Of a DNA stretch of 64,000 nt, positions 45,820-55,354 are shown piece after piece. The first letter of the stretch is position 1. Every line of letters begins with the position of its first letter. Origin of the DNA: Spirosoma aureum. Its GTDB lineage: Bacteria > Bacteroidota > Bacteroidia > Cytophagales > Spirosomataceae. Both the position numbers and the translations under genes were made by a program. The notes below the pieces were generated by a model, which was not told where the DNA came from, searched no databases, and worked only from the letters and a program-made list of their open reading frames with translations. The stretch spans positions 5,602,501 to 5,666,500 of the forward strand of contig NZ_CP050063.1 of the NCBI RefSeq assembly GCF_011604685.1, in the 5' to 3' direction.

Positions 45820-48036
45820 CTATAATGTAAACTTCAGGGCCAGATTTACAATCCGCCCTTCCAGCGGTGCCCAAATCGGCCGGAACGTAGGTTGCACGGT
45901 CGGATTAGCTCCCAGCACAACGGTTTCGTAATTGGCCTGTTTCACATTAAAGATGTTTTCGCCATTGAGCACCAGCCGCCAGTGCTCGTTGTAATGGTAT
46001 TCGGCCGCTGCGGCAAAGAACCAATAATTCGCCACTTTCTGATTGTTGTAGAGATACTGACTTCCCACATAACTGCTCTCAATCCCAAACCGGAAGTGAT
46101 CATTTTCCCAGGCAATCGTCGTGGAAAATTTGTCCTGGGGCGCCAGCGGCAGGTATGTATTATCAGTTGGTCCGTCTCGTCGGGCGAGTGTGTGGTTGTA
46201 GCCGAAATATAATTCGTAGGCTTTGTATTCAAGCCGGACGTAGGTGTCCGTCCCAAGACTGTACAGATTATAAGGCGCGTTGATCAGCTGGGTGTAGGCC
46301 CCCAGGTTGCTCGACAAACTGGCAAAAGCCGACACCACCGGCGAATTGACGTAGGTATAATAAAGCGCCTGATCAACCTGCACCGAAAAACCACTCTCGA
46401 AGCTTTTCGAATACGCAATGTCGATGTTGGTACCCACCGACCGCTCCGCCTTCACCGTAGCCACATCGATCGGCAGCAAGCGCGGGAAAATTAAACTCAC
46501 ATTCAAGGCCCCCGGCGTCTGGTTGACAAACAGATTGGGCGTTTTATAACCCGTTCCCACACTCAGCCGTACCGTCCAGGGGTCAGATGGTTTGAGTTTT
46601 ACCGACAGGCGAGGGAGCAGAAAACTGCCGAATGTATTGTGATGATCTAACCGCAAACCCGCTTGAATCGCTACTTTTTCGCCCACCTGCCAGTCGTCCT
46701 GCACAAAGCCCCCAACGGTGTTGTAAGTATAGTCTACCAGCCTGGTGCTATCCGGATTCTTGCGGAATGCTTCGACCGTCAGGTTGGCGCCAAGAATAAG
46801 CTGGTGTTTACCAAAACGGGCCAGATTGTTGGCTTCCAGATACACCGACGACTGCCGACCGTCGGACAGTTTCTGATAATCCGTGTTTTGCCGGTGGAAG
46901 GTGCTGACAGCCCCTTTCACCGTTAGGGCGTTGGTCTCCGATGTATGGTGACTGGCGTTGAAATCGACCGTATGGCGCTGCAGGTCGGTGACGTTTTTAT
47001 AGGAATTCGGTTCTGCCCCTTCCAGGGCAGGCAAATATCCCCCGGTACGGTTTTCGGTGGTAAAGGCATAGCCTATATCCAGTTTGGTATGATCCGTTGG
47101 ATTCCAGAAAAACTTGGGATGAAAATTAAACTGCTTGATGCCGGGACTATCCGTAAAGCCGTCGCCCGTCACATCCACCGCTTTTTGGTCGGTATAGCCT
47201 GTAAAGAGCGTCAAACCCGTTTTGCCATAACGCTGCGAATAGTAGGCATTCAGGTTGGTTTCTTTTAGATTCGAGCGGTTGAGCAACGCCGTAAATTCAG
47301 GCGTCTCGGAGGTCGGTGATTTGGAAACAATGTTGATCATTCCCCCAATAGCTCCTCCCCCGTAGAGGGTTGATACCGAGCCTTTCACCACTTCAATCTG
47401 TTTTAAATCCAGGGGTGGAATCTGCAATACACCCAGGTTACCCGAAAAGCCTTCATAAAGAGGTAAGCCGTCGCGCAAAATCTGGGTGTATTTGGGATCA
47501 AGTCCCTGCATCCGAATGGCCTGGTTGCCGTTGATAGCTGAAGTTCGCTGCACGTGAATAATGGAAATATCACCCAGAATACTGCTGACGTTGCCCGGCA
47601 CAACCGCACTTTCTTCATCCATATCTTCCTGACCCAGTACTTCGACTTTAATGGGCAAGTCTTCGATGCGGGAGTTGGTTCGCGTCGAGGTCACGGTCAC
47701 TTCGTCGAGCGATTCATCCTGACTGTGCAGTTGAAATACCAGTGTATCAGCACCCGCCGTCAGTGGAAATGATTCCGTTTCGTAACCAACGGCACTGATC
47801 GTGAGCGCCGTGACGCTGGCTGGTGTTTCAGGCATTGTGGCCACTCCATGCATATCCGTTACGGCACCAACGATCGGTCGGGCTGCGCTCAGCTTTATCG
47901 AAGAAGGCGTCCGGATGGTTGCGCCAATAATGGGTTCGTGGGTGGCACTATCTTCCACACGAATTATACGTCCTGTTTGGCCGAAAACCGACGAAGTTGC
48001 CAGGCTCAGCATCACGAAAAGAATAAATTGTTTCAT
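45820..48036 (-). CDS. TonB-dependent receptor, siderophore/metal type
   Basis: 738 residues from the ATG at 48036, with signal peptide (KQFILFVMLSLATSSVFGQ). A short carboxypeptidase-regulatory domain (VEDSATHEPIIGATI) precedes a full plug (VEVLGQEDMDEESAVVPGNVSSILGDISIIHVQ, IRMQGLDPKYTQILRDGLPLYEGFSG, IEVVKGSVSTLYGGGAIGGMINIVSK), then a barrel ending LKFTL. The complete plug and short N-terminus put it with FepA/CirA-like receptors, unlike the other two barrel proteins here. The order RR, kinase, receptor, 35 bp after the kinase stop, suggests the two-component pair controls it, as for metal or iron uptake receptors. Ligand unknown. Confidence 0.87.
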   Translation of the reverse strand: MKQFILFVMLSLATSSVFGQTGRIIRVEDSATHEPIIGATIRTPSSIKLSAARPIVGAVTDMHGVATMPETPASVTALTISAVGYETESFPLTAGADTLVFQLHSQDESLDEVTVTSTRTNSRIEDLPIKVEVLGQEDMDEESAVVPGNVSSILGDISIIHVQRTSAINGNQAIRMQGLDPKYTQILRDGLPLYEGFSGNLGVLQIPPLDLKQIEVVKGSVSTLYGGGAIGGMINIVSKSPTSETPEFTALLNRSNLKETNLNAYYSQRYGKTGLTLFTGYTDQKAVDVTGDGFTDSPGIKQFNFHPKFFWNPTDHTKLDIGYAFTTENRTGGYLPALEGAEPNSYKNVTDLQRHTVDFNASHHTSETNALTVKGAVSTFHRQNTDYQKLSDGRQSSVYLEANNLARFGKHQLILGANLTVEAFRKNPDSTRLVDYTYNTVGGFVQDDWQVGEKVAIQAGLRLDHHNTFGSFLLPRLSVKLKPSDPWTVRLSVGTGYKTPNLFVNQTPGALNVSLIFPRLLPIDVATVKAERSVGTNIDIAYSKSFESGFSVQVDQALYYTYVNSPVVSAFASLSSNLGAYTQLINAPYNLYSLGTDTYVRLEYKAYELYFGYNHTLARRDGPTDNTYLPLAPQDKFSTTIAWENDHFRFGIESSYVGSQYLYNNQKVANYWFFAAAAEYHYNEHWRLVLNGENIFNVKQANYETVVLGANPTVQPTFRPIWAPLEGRIVNLALKFTL

Positions 48037-48071
48037 CAATGACAAGATTTGCGCGCAAGTTTCGGCATCAA

Positions 48072-49364
48072 TTATGTAGCAAATTTGAAGTTGTTTGCTT
48101 TGTCGCTGATGAGTCCAATCTGAAATGAATGCGTTTTATTTGCCTGATCGTAGGCATAGGTTAGTGGAAACCCGTACCGATCGCAAATCTGCCTGACTAA
48201 GGCCAGTCCTAAGCCGATGGAATCAGGGCGGGCCGGATCCTTGACAAACCGATTGAATAACTGACTTTCGGCAAACGGAAGTGGCTCACCCGTGTTGCAA
48301 ATACTTAGTTGATCATTTGTCAACGAAAGCGCCACGCGACCACCAACCGGACAATGTCGGGCCGTATTTTTTAAGAGATTCGTAAGGAGTACACCCATCA
48401 GCTGCCGATTCATCCGGAGTTGTACCTCCGGCTGGATGGCTACGGTTACGGCCAAGTGTTTATGGGTAAAAAACGGCTCAAAATCAAGCAGATACTGTTG
48501 AATAACTTCGCTCAGATCGGCGAGTTCATCGGCCGCAAACTGGTCATTATCAACCTGGGTCAGTAACAACAGGGAGCGATTTAACTGGCTCAGCCGACTT
48601 AGGGCATCGGTCGCCCGTTGGAGATGGGTATGGTCGTTTTCGGTCAGGTGTTGCGACTGGAGCAAAAAATCCAGTTCAGCCGATGCGACGGCTAAGGGAG
48701 TTTGCAGTTCGTGGGAAGCATTTTCGGTAAACTGCTTCTGGAGTGAAAACTGCTGGCGAACTTTCCGGGTCAATTCGCCCAGCGACCGACTCAGTAAATC
48801 AAACTCGCGTACGTGGGCCTGCGGAAAAGAAAGGCTGGCCGGTTGATCGAGCCTAAATTGGCTGAGCTGATCAATTGTGACATAGAAGGGACGCCACAGT
48901 CGGCTTGACAGGGCGAGCCCTACCAGAACAGACAAGGCCATTAGCACCAAAAAGCCAATGATTATCCAGATCGACAAATCACGAGCCAACTCGTTGAATT
49001 CATAATAAGGTAGCCGAACCCGCACTAAATAATGCTGACCGTCGGCAACTATCGTTGTCTGGAACTGGCGCACGGGTATAAACGAATTCGCTTTTACTGA
49101 ATCCCGTATCCTCAGATCCTTAAATTCCGATTGTACTACCTGGCTGATGGGTTCGATATGCGGATTATCGTCTCCATCGGTAAGTCCGGCGAAGGGATGG
49201 TGCTGAAGGTGCTTTTGGGCCTGGTCAACCTGACTGACCAGAATTTCATCGACTTCATGCCGGATTTTTCGGTGAATGAGTGTATAAAACCCGACAGACC
49301 CCACCAAAGCAATGAGAAATGCCGACAGCAACAGATAACGGGCCGTTTGACCGAATAGACTCAT
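48072..49364 (-). CDS. Membrane sensor histidine kinase, OmpR partner
   Basis: 430 residues. Membrane helix at about 9-29, a periplasmic sensor of about 100 residues (34-130), a second helix (about 131-153), then HAMP and the kinase core. H-box ENASHELQTPLAVA with H218; N-box LLTNLLKNTARH; G-box SIGLGLALVRQI. It overlaps the response regulator's stop by 4 bp (ATGA). The short sensor is of the type seen in kinases that read metal or envelope signals. Confidence 0.92.
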   Translation of the reverse strand: MSLFGQTARYLLLSAFLIALVGSVGFYTLIHRKIRHEVDEILVSQVDQAQKHLQHHPFAGLTDGDDNPHIEPISQVVQSEFKDLRIRDSVKANSFIPVRQFQTTIVADGQHYLVRVRLPYYEFNELARDLSIWIIIGFLVLMALSVLVGLALSSRLWRPFYVTIDQLSQFRLDQPASLSFPQAHVREFDLLSRSLGELTRKVRQQFSLQKQFTENASHELQTPLAVASAELDFLLQSQHLTENDHTHLQRATDALSRLSQLNRSLLLLTQVDNDQFAADELADLSEVIQQYLLDFEPFFTHKHLAVTVAIQPEVQLRMNRQLMGVLLTNLLKNTARHCPVGGRVALSLTNDQLSICNTGEPLPFAESQLFNRFVKDPARPDSIGLGLALVRQICDRYGFPLTYAYDQANKTHSFQIGLISDKANNFKFAT

Positions 49365-50044
49365 GGCGTACGGACAGAAAAGATGTAACCCGCTCCGTAG
49401 CGGGTCTGAATATAATCAGGGCAGCCCGCAGCAATGAGCTTCCGGCGAAGATTCTTTACGTGTGTATAGAGAAACTCGTGCGAGTCAGCGGCATCCATCG
49501 CGTCACCCCATACATGCTCGGCGATGGCCGATTTGGCTAAGAGTCGGTCAGCATTGGTGACCAGAAACAGCAGTAATTCATACTCTTTACTGGTCAGTTT
49601 GGCATCCGTATCCCGAATCTGTGCACGTTGCTGATTGAGCCAGATGGTCAGTTCCCCCGCCTTCAATTGCTCATGGCCGCCAAACAAGCGCCGACGGAGT
49701 ACTGACCGGATTCGAGCGTTCAGCTCAGGGAGATGAAAGGGTTTGGTCAAATAATCGTCCGCTCCGATCTCAAGCCCAGTGAGTTTATCGGCCAGTGTAT
49801 CCTTCGCCGTAACGACAATAATTCCGGTGGCCGACTGGCGACCTTTTAAAGCCCGAACCAGATCGAATCCGTGTCCGCCGGGCAACATCAAATCCACCAC
49901 GACACAATCATAGTCGTAATCATTCGCTTTCTGGGCGGCCTCCGGATACGTATCGGCCGTGGTAACCGCGTAGCCCTCCCCTTCCAGATAGCGACACACC
50001 GCCTGCAGTAAATCAGGCTCGTCTTCTACTAACAGTATCTTCAT
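49361..50044 (-). CDS. OmpR/PhoB-family response regulator
   Basis: 227 residues. Receiver with VEDEPDLL, phospho-acceptor D51 (VVVDLMLPGGHGFDLV), conserved VTAKD and YLTKPF. Winged-helix effector with LTSKEYELLLFLVTNADRL and LYTHVKNLRRKL. First gene of the RR-kinase-receptor run; the 160 bp upstream holds its promoter. Confidence 0.93.
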   Translation of the reverse strand: MKILLVEDEPDLLQAVCRYLEGEGYAVTTADTYPEAAQKANDYDYDCVVVDLMLPGGHGFDLVRALKGRQSATGIIVVTAKDTLADKLTGLEIGADDYLTKPFHLPELNARIRSVLRRRLFGGHEQLKAGELTIWLNQQRAQIRDTDAKLTSKEYELLLFLVTNADRLLAKSAIAEHVWGDAMDAADSHEFLYTHVKNLRRKLIAAGCPDYIQTRYGAGYIFSVRTP

Positions 50045-50204
50045 CGATTATTGCCTACCACTAAAGAGGTATAGGTTCGTTTTCTCAGCATGAAGATAAG
50101 GCCCGGTAGTCACTAATCCGATCCGGCCAAACAGAGTTTGGATGTACCGTACCCGAAATATCACGACTGGCTTGCCCCGACTATTCGAATCAGACTGGAG
50201 TCCG

Positions 50205-51509
50205 TTAAGCCTGTAAAACGGGAACATCAGCTTCGACGTACTGATGGAGTTCTTTGTTTTTGACCAGCGGGCCCATGAAAAACATCATAATCAACAAACC
50301 AATCAGAGCAACTACCCCAAAACCAATAAACAGGATGTTGTAGGCGGCCGCATACCCTAATGTGCCTGAATAGGATTTCAGAACCAGACCCGACAGCGAC
50401 TGAAATAAAGCCCCGCCAAGCCCCGTGCCGACGCAGGCCAATCCCCAAACGGAGGCAGCCGCACTTTTTGGCACTACATCTGCCGGAAACGCCAGCGAAT
50501 TTGCCGTGTATGCCGTATACCCAAATCCAGCCATCCCGAAAATCAACAACGCCGACAAGGGTGTAGTAATGACAATCGGTCCCAGCAACAAGGATACTCC
50601 CATAATGGAGCCAGCGATGGCAACCGCGATTTTTCGGGCTTTGGGAATTGGAACGCCCCGCTTGATAATGTATTGTGTGAAATACCCGCCGACCAGATTG
50701 CCTACATCAGCGATAATGAAGGGAATCGTGGCATACCAGCCAATCTGTTTCAAATCCCAGTGATGAACATCGACGAGGTAACGGCCAATCCAGAACGTAA
50801 CAAAATACCAAACCGGGTCCATAAAGGTTTTTGAGAGTGTGAACATGATCACAAACCTGGTTTTGAGTAGTTTCAGGGGTGGAATAATTCGAGCTTTGGC
50901 CTCTTTCACCGATTGTTCGGGTGTGTAGTACGTAAACCAGAAAATAGCCAGCCATAGGTACCCAAAAACCGCCAGAATGACGAACGTAGCCTGCCAGCCG
51001 TATTCGACGCCAAGATAAGCGACCATCGGCGGCACAATCACCGCACCCAAAGCGGAACCGCTGTTGAAAATTCCCGACGCCGTAGACCGCTCGTTCGGAG
51101 GGAACCACTCGGTGGTCAGTTTGATAGCAGCCGGCCAGTTTCCTGCTTCGCCAATACCCAGGAAAAATCGACAGATGCCGAACTGTAGGGGCGTAACGGC
51201 AAAGGCATGAACTAACCCGGCACTCGTCCAGAAAGCCATGCACAACGCGTACCCGACGCGCGTGCCAAGTTTATCGATCACAAAGCCTGAAAAGGCGTTG
51301 GATAGCATATAAGCCACAAAAAAAGCGGTGCCAATGTAGCCGAACGCATCGTCGGGAATAAGCTTCCGCAGATCACCATCCGCACTTAGATAGTTGAACG
51401 AAAGTCGGTGAACGTAGTTGAGCACTGTGGCCAGAAATGCCAGGCTCACCATGACCCAACGCATTTTCAACGGTTTAACATCGCCCAGTAAACCAATCTG
51501 ATTTTCCAT
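50205..51509 (-). CDS. MFS transporter, anion:cation symporter (hexuronate/sugar-acid) type
   Basis: 434 residues, twelve membrane segments. The first loop (YVHRLSFNYLSADGDL), GFVIDKLGTRVGY after helix 2 and FFLGIGEAGNWPAAIKLTTEWFP are typical of the ACS family (ExuT, tartrate and related importers). Sugar acids are the usual substrates. It is last in the GH39/dehydratase locus and probably imports a sugar acid or its product across the inner membrane. A long hairpin separates it from the AraD1-type gene. Confidence 0.88.
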   Translation of the reverse strand: MENQIGLLGDVKPLKMRWVMVSLAFLATVLNYVHRLSFNYLSADGDLRKLIPDDAFGYIGTAFFVAYMLSNAFSGFVIDKLGTRVGYALCMAFWTSAGLVHAFAVTPLQFGICRFFLGIGEAGNWPAAIKLTTEWFPPNERSTASGIFNSGSALGAVIVPPMVAYLGVEYGWQATFVILAVFGYLWLAIFWFTYYTPEQSVKEAKARIIPPLKLLKTRFVIMFTLSKTFMDPVWYFVTFWIGRYLVDVHHWDLKQIGWYATIPFIIADVGNLVGGYFTQYIIKRGVPIPKARKIAVAIAGSIMGVSLLLGPIVITTPLSALLIFGMAGFGYTAYTANSLAFPADVVPKSAAASVWGLACVGTGLGGALFQSLSGLVLKSYSGTLGYAAAYNILFIGFGVVALIGLLIMMFFMGPLVKNKELHQYVEADVPVLQA

Positions 51510-51526
51510 GAGGGTTGAGGAAGCAA

Positions 51527-51640
51527 AATAGAACCGCTCCGGCGGGCCGGCAGATTTTATGATGATTATGATTTAAACTACTGATCTTAACTTATCATAT
51601 TCATCATAAAAATCCGCCAGCCCGCCGGAGCGGTTCTATT
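51527..51640. repeat. Very long hairpin, 21 bp perfect outer stem plus imperfect inner stem (palindrome family 2)
   Basis: 51527-51547 pairs perfectly with 51620-51640, and pairing continues inward through about 18 more bases with a few mismatches and one bulge (51548-51565 with 51601-51619). It lies between two co-directional genes. Its inner part resembles the loop of the hairpin at 1845-1918. Confidence 0.85.
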
Positions 51641-51646
51641 AGTTGA

Positions 51647-52654
51647 TCATAAAGCCTTGACAGTCAATAACTGTTCGGTCGTGTTGATGAGCCTGAGTGG
51701 ATTTTGCAGTGCACGGCCTAATCCATCCCACTCAACCCGCATCAAATCGCCGTCCTGCAACGCAATTCCCTGACCGAAACTGAAGGCATCCGCACCAAAA
51801 AAGTGGACGTGTGCCTGAAACGGCAACCGGTGAGCTTCGTATTTAAAATGGTGGTATTCCAGGTTTTGCAGGCTATGAGCCATATTTTTCTCGCCCGTTC
51901 GGATTGGAGACGCCCAAAGAGACGTTCCGCTCCTGTCGACGCTTACCGTACCCGTCCATTCACTGAAGTCATCGGTAACGACCAGTTCAGGGCCAATAGC
52001 GCACTGTCGTAACTTGGAAGGCGCGAGATACAGGTAGTTCTTTTTCTCCATGATGTGGTCGGAAAACTCATTCCCCGTACAAAAACCAATCCGCCAGGGC
52101 GTACCGGCTTCATCCACTATATAAACCCCTGCAACTTCTGGCTCCTCTCCCCCATCGTCTCCGTATTCAGGCACATCAAGTGACTGACCATGAGCCCTTA
52201 GCATCGACCCATTCCCTTTATAAAACCACTCTGGCTGCACACCGATGGTTCCCGGTTCCGGCGAACCGCCTTCCAGACCCCACTGGTATATCTGCATGCT
52301 ATCGGTTGGCTTTTCAACGGCCGACTCGTGCATCATCTGCCGGTTTAATGCGCTGTTTTTGTGGGTTAGTCCCGTTCCCGACACCAAACACCCGAATGGG
52401 TCTTCGGGATGATCGAAAGCAGGCAACAGTTTCCAGGCACTTTGGCCATCGTATACGGGCTGATAATCAATCGACTCATCTGACAAACGGCTCTGAATGA
52501 GATCAGTTAAAGGCTGTTTATTCTGAATTGCGTCAAGCGCTAACGCATAAATTGATGTAGTATTTTGCAAAAATCGCAGCAACGGTTCCTGCACCAAAGC
52601 AACCCGCCGTTGCCGAGAAGCATCCGACAGTTGCACTAATCGTGTCGTTTCCAT
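51647..52654 (-). CDS. AraD1/GguC-type fumarylacetoacetate hydrolase-superfamily protein
   Basis: 335 residues. It opens RLVQLSDASRQRRVALVQEP and has LVSGTGLTHKNSA, YQWGLEGGSPEPGTIGVQPEWFYKG, GGEEPEVAGVYI, GFCTGNEFSDHIMEKKNYLYLAPSKL and AHVHFFGADAFSFGQG, all typical of the AraD1/GguC group. FAH-superfamily members in sugar-acid pathways dehydrate or hydrolyse 2-keto-3-deoxy or 2,4-diketo-3-deoxy acids with a divalent metal. With the neighbouring dehydratase and SDR it would be the last step. Exact reaction inferred. Confidence 0.85.
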   Translation of the reverse strand: METTRLVQLSDASRQRRVALVQEPLLRFLQNTTSIYALALDAIQNKQPLTDLIQSRLSDESIDYQPVYDGQSAWKLLPAFDHPEDPFGCLVSGTGLTHKNSALNRQMMHESAVEKPTDSMQIYQWGLEGGSPEPGTIGVQPEWFYKGNGSMLRAHGQSLDVPEYGDDGGEEPEVAGVYIVDEAGTPWRIGFCTGNEFSDHIMEKKNYLYLAPSKLRQCAIGPELVVTDDFSEWTGTVSVDRSGTSLWASPIRTGEKNMAHSLQNLEYHHFKYEAHRLPFQAHVHFFGADAFSFGQGIALQDGDLMRVEWDGLGRALQNPLRLINTTEQLLTVKAL

Positions 52655-52696
52655 GAAGTTGGGTAAGGTTTAGGACTAAAGAGGAAATATCATGGG

Positions 52697-53488
52697 TTAC
52701 TGAGTTACCCAGCCGCCATCCACCGAAAAGCAGGAGCCCGTTACATAGCTGGACGCCCGACTGGCCAGGTACAGCGCAATACCGCTAATCTCGTGAAGTT
52801 CGCCCCAGCGGCCCATTGGAATTTTGGCGATGAATGCCTGATATTTCTCCGGGTCATTCAGTAAGGGTAAGTTCAAATCAGTAGCGAACGGACCCGGCAA
52901 AATGGCATTGACCGTAATGCCTTCTTTAGCTACTTCCATGGCCAGCGAGCGGGTCAGCTGCAGAATGGCACCTTTACTGGTGGCATAGGGCGTACGGTCG
53001 GGAATGGCCGTCAACGCCAGCATCGAGCCGATGTTGATGATCCGGCCGTATCCATGCTGCTTCATAACTGGAATCACTTCGCGGCAGGCCAGCCAGGTAC
53101 CCGTTACGTTGACCTGCTGTACCTTCGTAAAGTCATCGAGCGATAAATCTTCGATGGCTCCCCGAATATTGATCCCGGCAGAATTGATCAGAATATCCAC
53201 TTTACCGAACTGATCTACCGTTTGATTAACAGCCGATCTGACGCTTTTTTCGGCCGTTACGTCACAAACAGTGCTGATGCAATCGACGCCATAGGTCGAT
53301 TTGATCGCTTCTTCGGATTGCTGATTTGTGGCTTCATCGCGGGCAGCAATCACAATATTGGCCCCGGCCTCGGCCAATCCCTGGGCCATCGCCAAACCAA
53401 GTCCACGGTTCCCGCCTATCACCAGCGCCGTTTGACCGTGCAGCTTGAACAGGTCTAAAATGCTATGTTCCACCGAAATTTGTTCCAT
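52697..53488 (-). CDS. Classical SDR dehydrogenase, sugar-acid type
   Basis: 263 residues. Nucleotide motif VIGGNRGLGLAM, NAG signature (LINSAGINI), Ser in IINIGSMLAL and catalytic YATSK, C-terminal DGGWVTQ. Similar to 2-deoxy-D-gluconate 3-dehydrogenase and 2-keto-3-deoxy-sugar-acid dehydrogenases. In non-phosphorylative fuconate/rhamnonate pathways an SDR oxidises the 2-keto-3-deoxy acid between the enolase-superfamily dehydratase and the FAH-type hydrolase. The gene order here is exactly that set. Spacing is 20 bp to the dehydratase. Confidence 0.9.
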   Translation of the reverse strand: MEQISVEHSILDLFKLHGQTALVIGGNRGLGLAMAQGLAEAGANIVIAARDEATNQQSEEAIKSTYGVDCISTVCDVTAEKSVRSAVNQTVDQFGKVDILINSAGINIRGAIEDLSLDDFTKVQQVNVTGTWLACREVIPVMKQHGYGRIINIGSMLALTAIPDRTPYATSKGAILQLTRSLAMEVAKEGITVNAILPGPFATDLNLPLLNDPEKYQAFIAKIPMGRWGELHEISGIALYLASRASSYVTGSCFSVDGGWVTQ

Positions 53489-53508
53489 AATACGTTCAGT
53501 CAGGTTGT

Positions 53509-54678
53509 TTAGGCGATAATGGTAAATTGTTCGAGTCCTTCGGTTTTCAAGGTCAGACCCATGCCCGGTTTGGAATCGTCGAGCTGGAGTTTGCCGTTTT
53601 CAGCAATAGCTTCGCCATCGAAAATGTACCAGAACATTTCGTTGCCGACTTCAATTTCGGTCTGGGGGAAATACTCGGCCATCGGGCAGGCGAATGAACT
53701 CATTACAACGTGCAAATTGTGCATCTGCCCACCGTGCGGAATTACCTCGACACCATGTACCAGCGCCATGTTGCAGATTTTCTGTGCTTCGGTGAAACCA
53801 CCGACCCGGTTAGTATCGAACTGGAAAATATCGAGCGCGCCGGTCTGCAACAGATCATGGAAACCGTAGCGCGTGTATTCATGCTCTCCACCCGACAATG
53901 GGATGTCGGTGTACTGTTTTAGTTTGGCGAAATTCTGGATCTCGTCGGGCAGCATTAGTTCTTCAACCCAGCGCAGATTGTAGGGTTCCAGCGCTTTGAG
54001 GAGTTGTTTGGCGTAGGGAAAATTGAAACCCATATAGGCTTCGAGCATGATGTCGACATCGTCGCCGACGGTCTCCCGCACAACACGGACCATCTCTACG
54101 TTTTTCTTCAGTCCGGTCAGTCCATCTGTCAATGGATAACCACAACGGAGCTTCATACCGGTAAATCCTTCCGCTTTGTAGTGAGCGGCTTCTGCCTGCA
54201 AACTGTCTAAATCGCGGGTGTATAACCGGCTGTAATACGTTTCGATCTGCGGTTTGGTCCGTCCGCCCAGCAGCATAAACACGGGTTGATTGAAAGCCAG
54301 CCCTTTGATGTCCCACAAGGCAATGTCCAACGCACTGATCGCTGCAATGACGGCACCTTTTCGACCGTAGGCAACAGTCGACCGGTACATTTTCTCGAAT
54401 AGATATTCGGTATTCAGTGGATTTTCGCCGATCAGCAGCGACGCCAGTTTGCTATCAATAATCTTCTTGGTGACGTCGGGACAAAGACCCGCATTGCCAA
54501 TACCGATATGCCCCTCATCGGTTTCGATTTCGACAACCAGCCAGCTAAAAAACCGGAAAGCGGCCTGAGAATCCTGTTGAAAATGAAGCGGGCTGAGGGG
54601 CGTCGCAAAGATGGTATCACCGGTTTTTACCGGCCCGTTCCATTGGTAGAGTTTAGTCCTGACGGCACGAATTTTCAT
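53509..54678 (-). CDS. Enolase-superfamily (mandelate racemase/muconate lactonizing type) sugar-acid dehydratase
   Basis: 389 residues. N-terminal capping domain, then barrel motifs: MKLRCGYP (KxR), metal ligand region IMLEAYMGFN, RWVEELMLP, SGGEHEYTRYGF, DIFQFDTNRVGG, and the catalytic-His stretch VIPHGGQMHN. The layout is that of L-rhamnonate/L-fuconate-type acid-sugar dehydratases, giving 2-keto-3-deoxy acids. The second-metal-ligand strand reads LEAY where many members have an Asp, so substrate cannot be predicted. It is 12 bp after the XRE regulator. Confidence 0.88.
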   Translation of the reverse strand: MKIRAVRTKLYQWNGPVKTGDTIFATPLSPLHFQQDSQAAFRFFSWLVVEIETDEGHIGIGNAGLCPDVTKKIIDSKLASLLIGENPLNTEYLFEKMYRSTVAYGRKGAVIAAISALDIALWDIKGLAFNQPVFMLLGGRTKPQIETYYSRLYTRDLDSLQAEAAHYKAEGFTGMKLRCGYPLTDGLTGLKKNVEMVRVVRETVGDDVDIMLEAYMGFNFPYAKQLLKALEPYNLRWVEELMLPDEIQNFAKLKQYTDIPLSGGEHEYTRYGFHDLLQTGALDIFQFDTNRVGGFTEAQKICNMALVHGVEVIPHGGQMHNLHVVMSSFACPMAEYFPQTEIEVGNEMFWYIFDGEAIAENGKLQLDDSKPGMGLTLKTEGLEQFTIIA

Positions 54679-54690
54679 GGTACTTACGAA

Positions 54691-55251
54691 TTAAACAAAG
54701 ATGTCTAAATAGGCTACCTCATCAGAAGTCGGCTGAATGCCGTGCTTCAGAGAGGAGTTAAAATAAAGGCTGTCGCCTTCTTTGAGCTGATATTCAACCT
54801 CACCAACCTGCATTTTCATCTGACCCCGAATGACGTAGATAAACTCTTCGCCCTCGTGGGACAGCTCATGCGGTTTAACTTCCCCTTTTTTACCCACGAA
54901 TAGAAACGGCTGCATTTTCTTCTCGTGGTATTCCGACGCGTACGGATAAATCGAGTACCCTTTATCCGTCTGCGTCAGGCTTTCTTCCGCTTTTTGCCGG
55001 GGCGTTACAATAGCATTCAGCCAGCCGTCATGTTCAAGTAAATTGGAAATCGTTGTACCCAGTGTATTCGCGATTTTCACCAGAGCCGCCACCGACGGAA
55101 CCGTTTTATTGTTCTCTATTTTCGAGATCATACTTTTTGACAAATCGCTGGCATCCGCGATTTCCTGAAGTGTCCGGTTCTGGTTAATCCGCAGGATTTT
55201 AATCCGATCTCCCAGGTTCAGCTTGCTGGTATTATTGTCGATTGAAATCAT
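54691..55251 (-). CDS. XRE-family regulator with C-terminal cupin domain
   Basis: 186 residues from the ATG at 55251. The frame goes up to 55305, but that part would run across a perfect palindrome, which is more likely the operator. N-terminal helix-turn-helix (about 14-65, GDRIKILRINQNRTLQEIADASDLSKSMISKIENNKTVPS) and cupin (about 115-186, PHELSHEGEEFIYVIRGQMKM, YFNSSLKHGIQP) which would bind a small sugar-acid ligand. It lies in the middle of the operon. A near-identical 15 bp palindrome is found upstream of this gene and at the SusC promoter, so it probably regulates both. Confidence 0.9.
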   Translation of the reverse strand: MISIDNNTSKLNLGDRIKILRINQNRTLQEIADASDLSKSMISKIENNKTVPSVAALVKIANTLGTTISNLLEHDGWLNAIVTPRQKAEESLTQTDKGYSIYPYASEYHEKKMQPFLFVGKKGEVKPHELSHEGEEFIYVIRGQMKMQVGEVEYQLKEGDSLYFNSSLKHGIQPTSDEVAYLDIFV

Positions 55252-55260
55252 ATTCCTTCG

Positions 55261-55295
55261 TCTACTTTCGTTCAATATTGTTGAACGAAAGTAGA
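55261..55295. promoter_or_regulatory. Palindromic operator upstream of the XRE-cupin gene
   Basis: Perfect 15 bp arms (55261-55275 with 55281-55295) and a 5 nt centre, 10 bp before the ATG. The core on the coding strand, ttcaacaatattgaa (55273-55287 region), differs in one base from the palindrome at 62068-62082. A weak -7-like tactttcg lies within its arm. Autoregulation is likely. Confidence 0.7.
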
Positions 55296-55354
55296 CATAT
55301 TTCAAGTGACAGGGCTTAAAAAACTGGTTAAAATGGTTGTAATCAAGGTTTATA

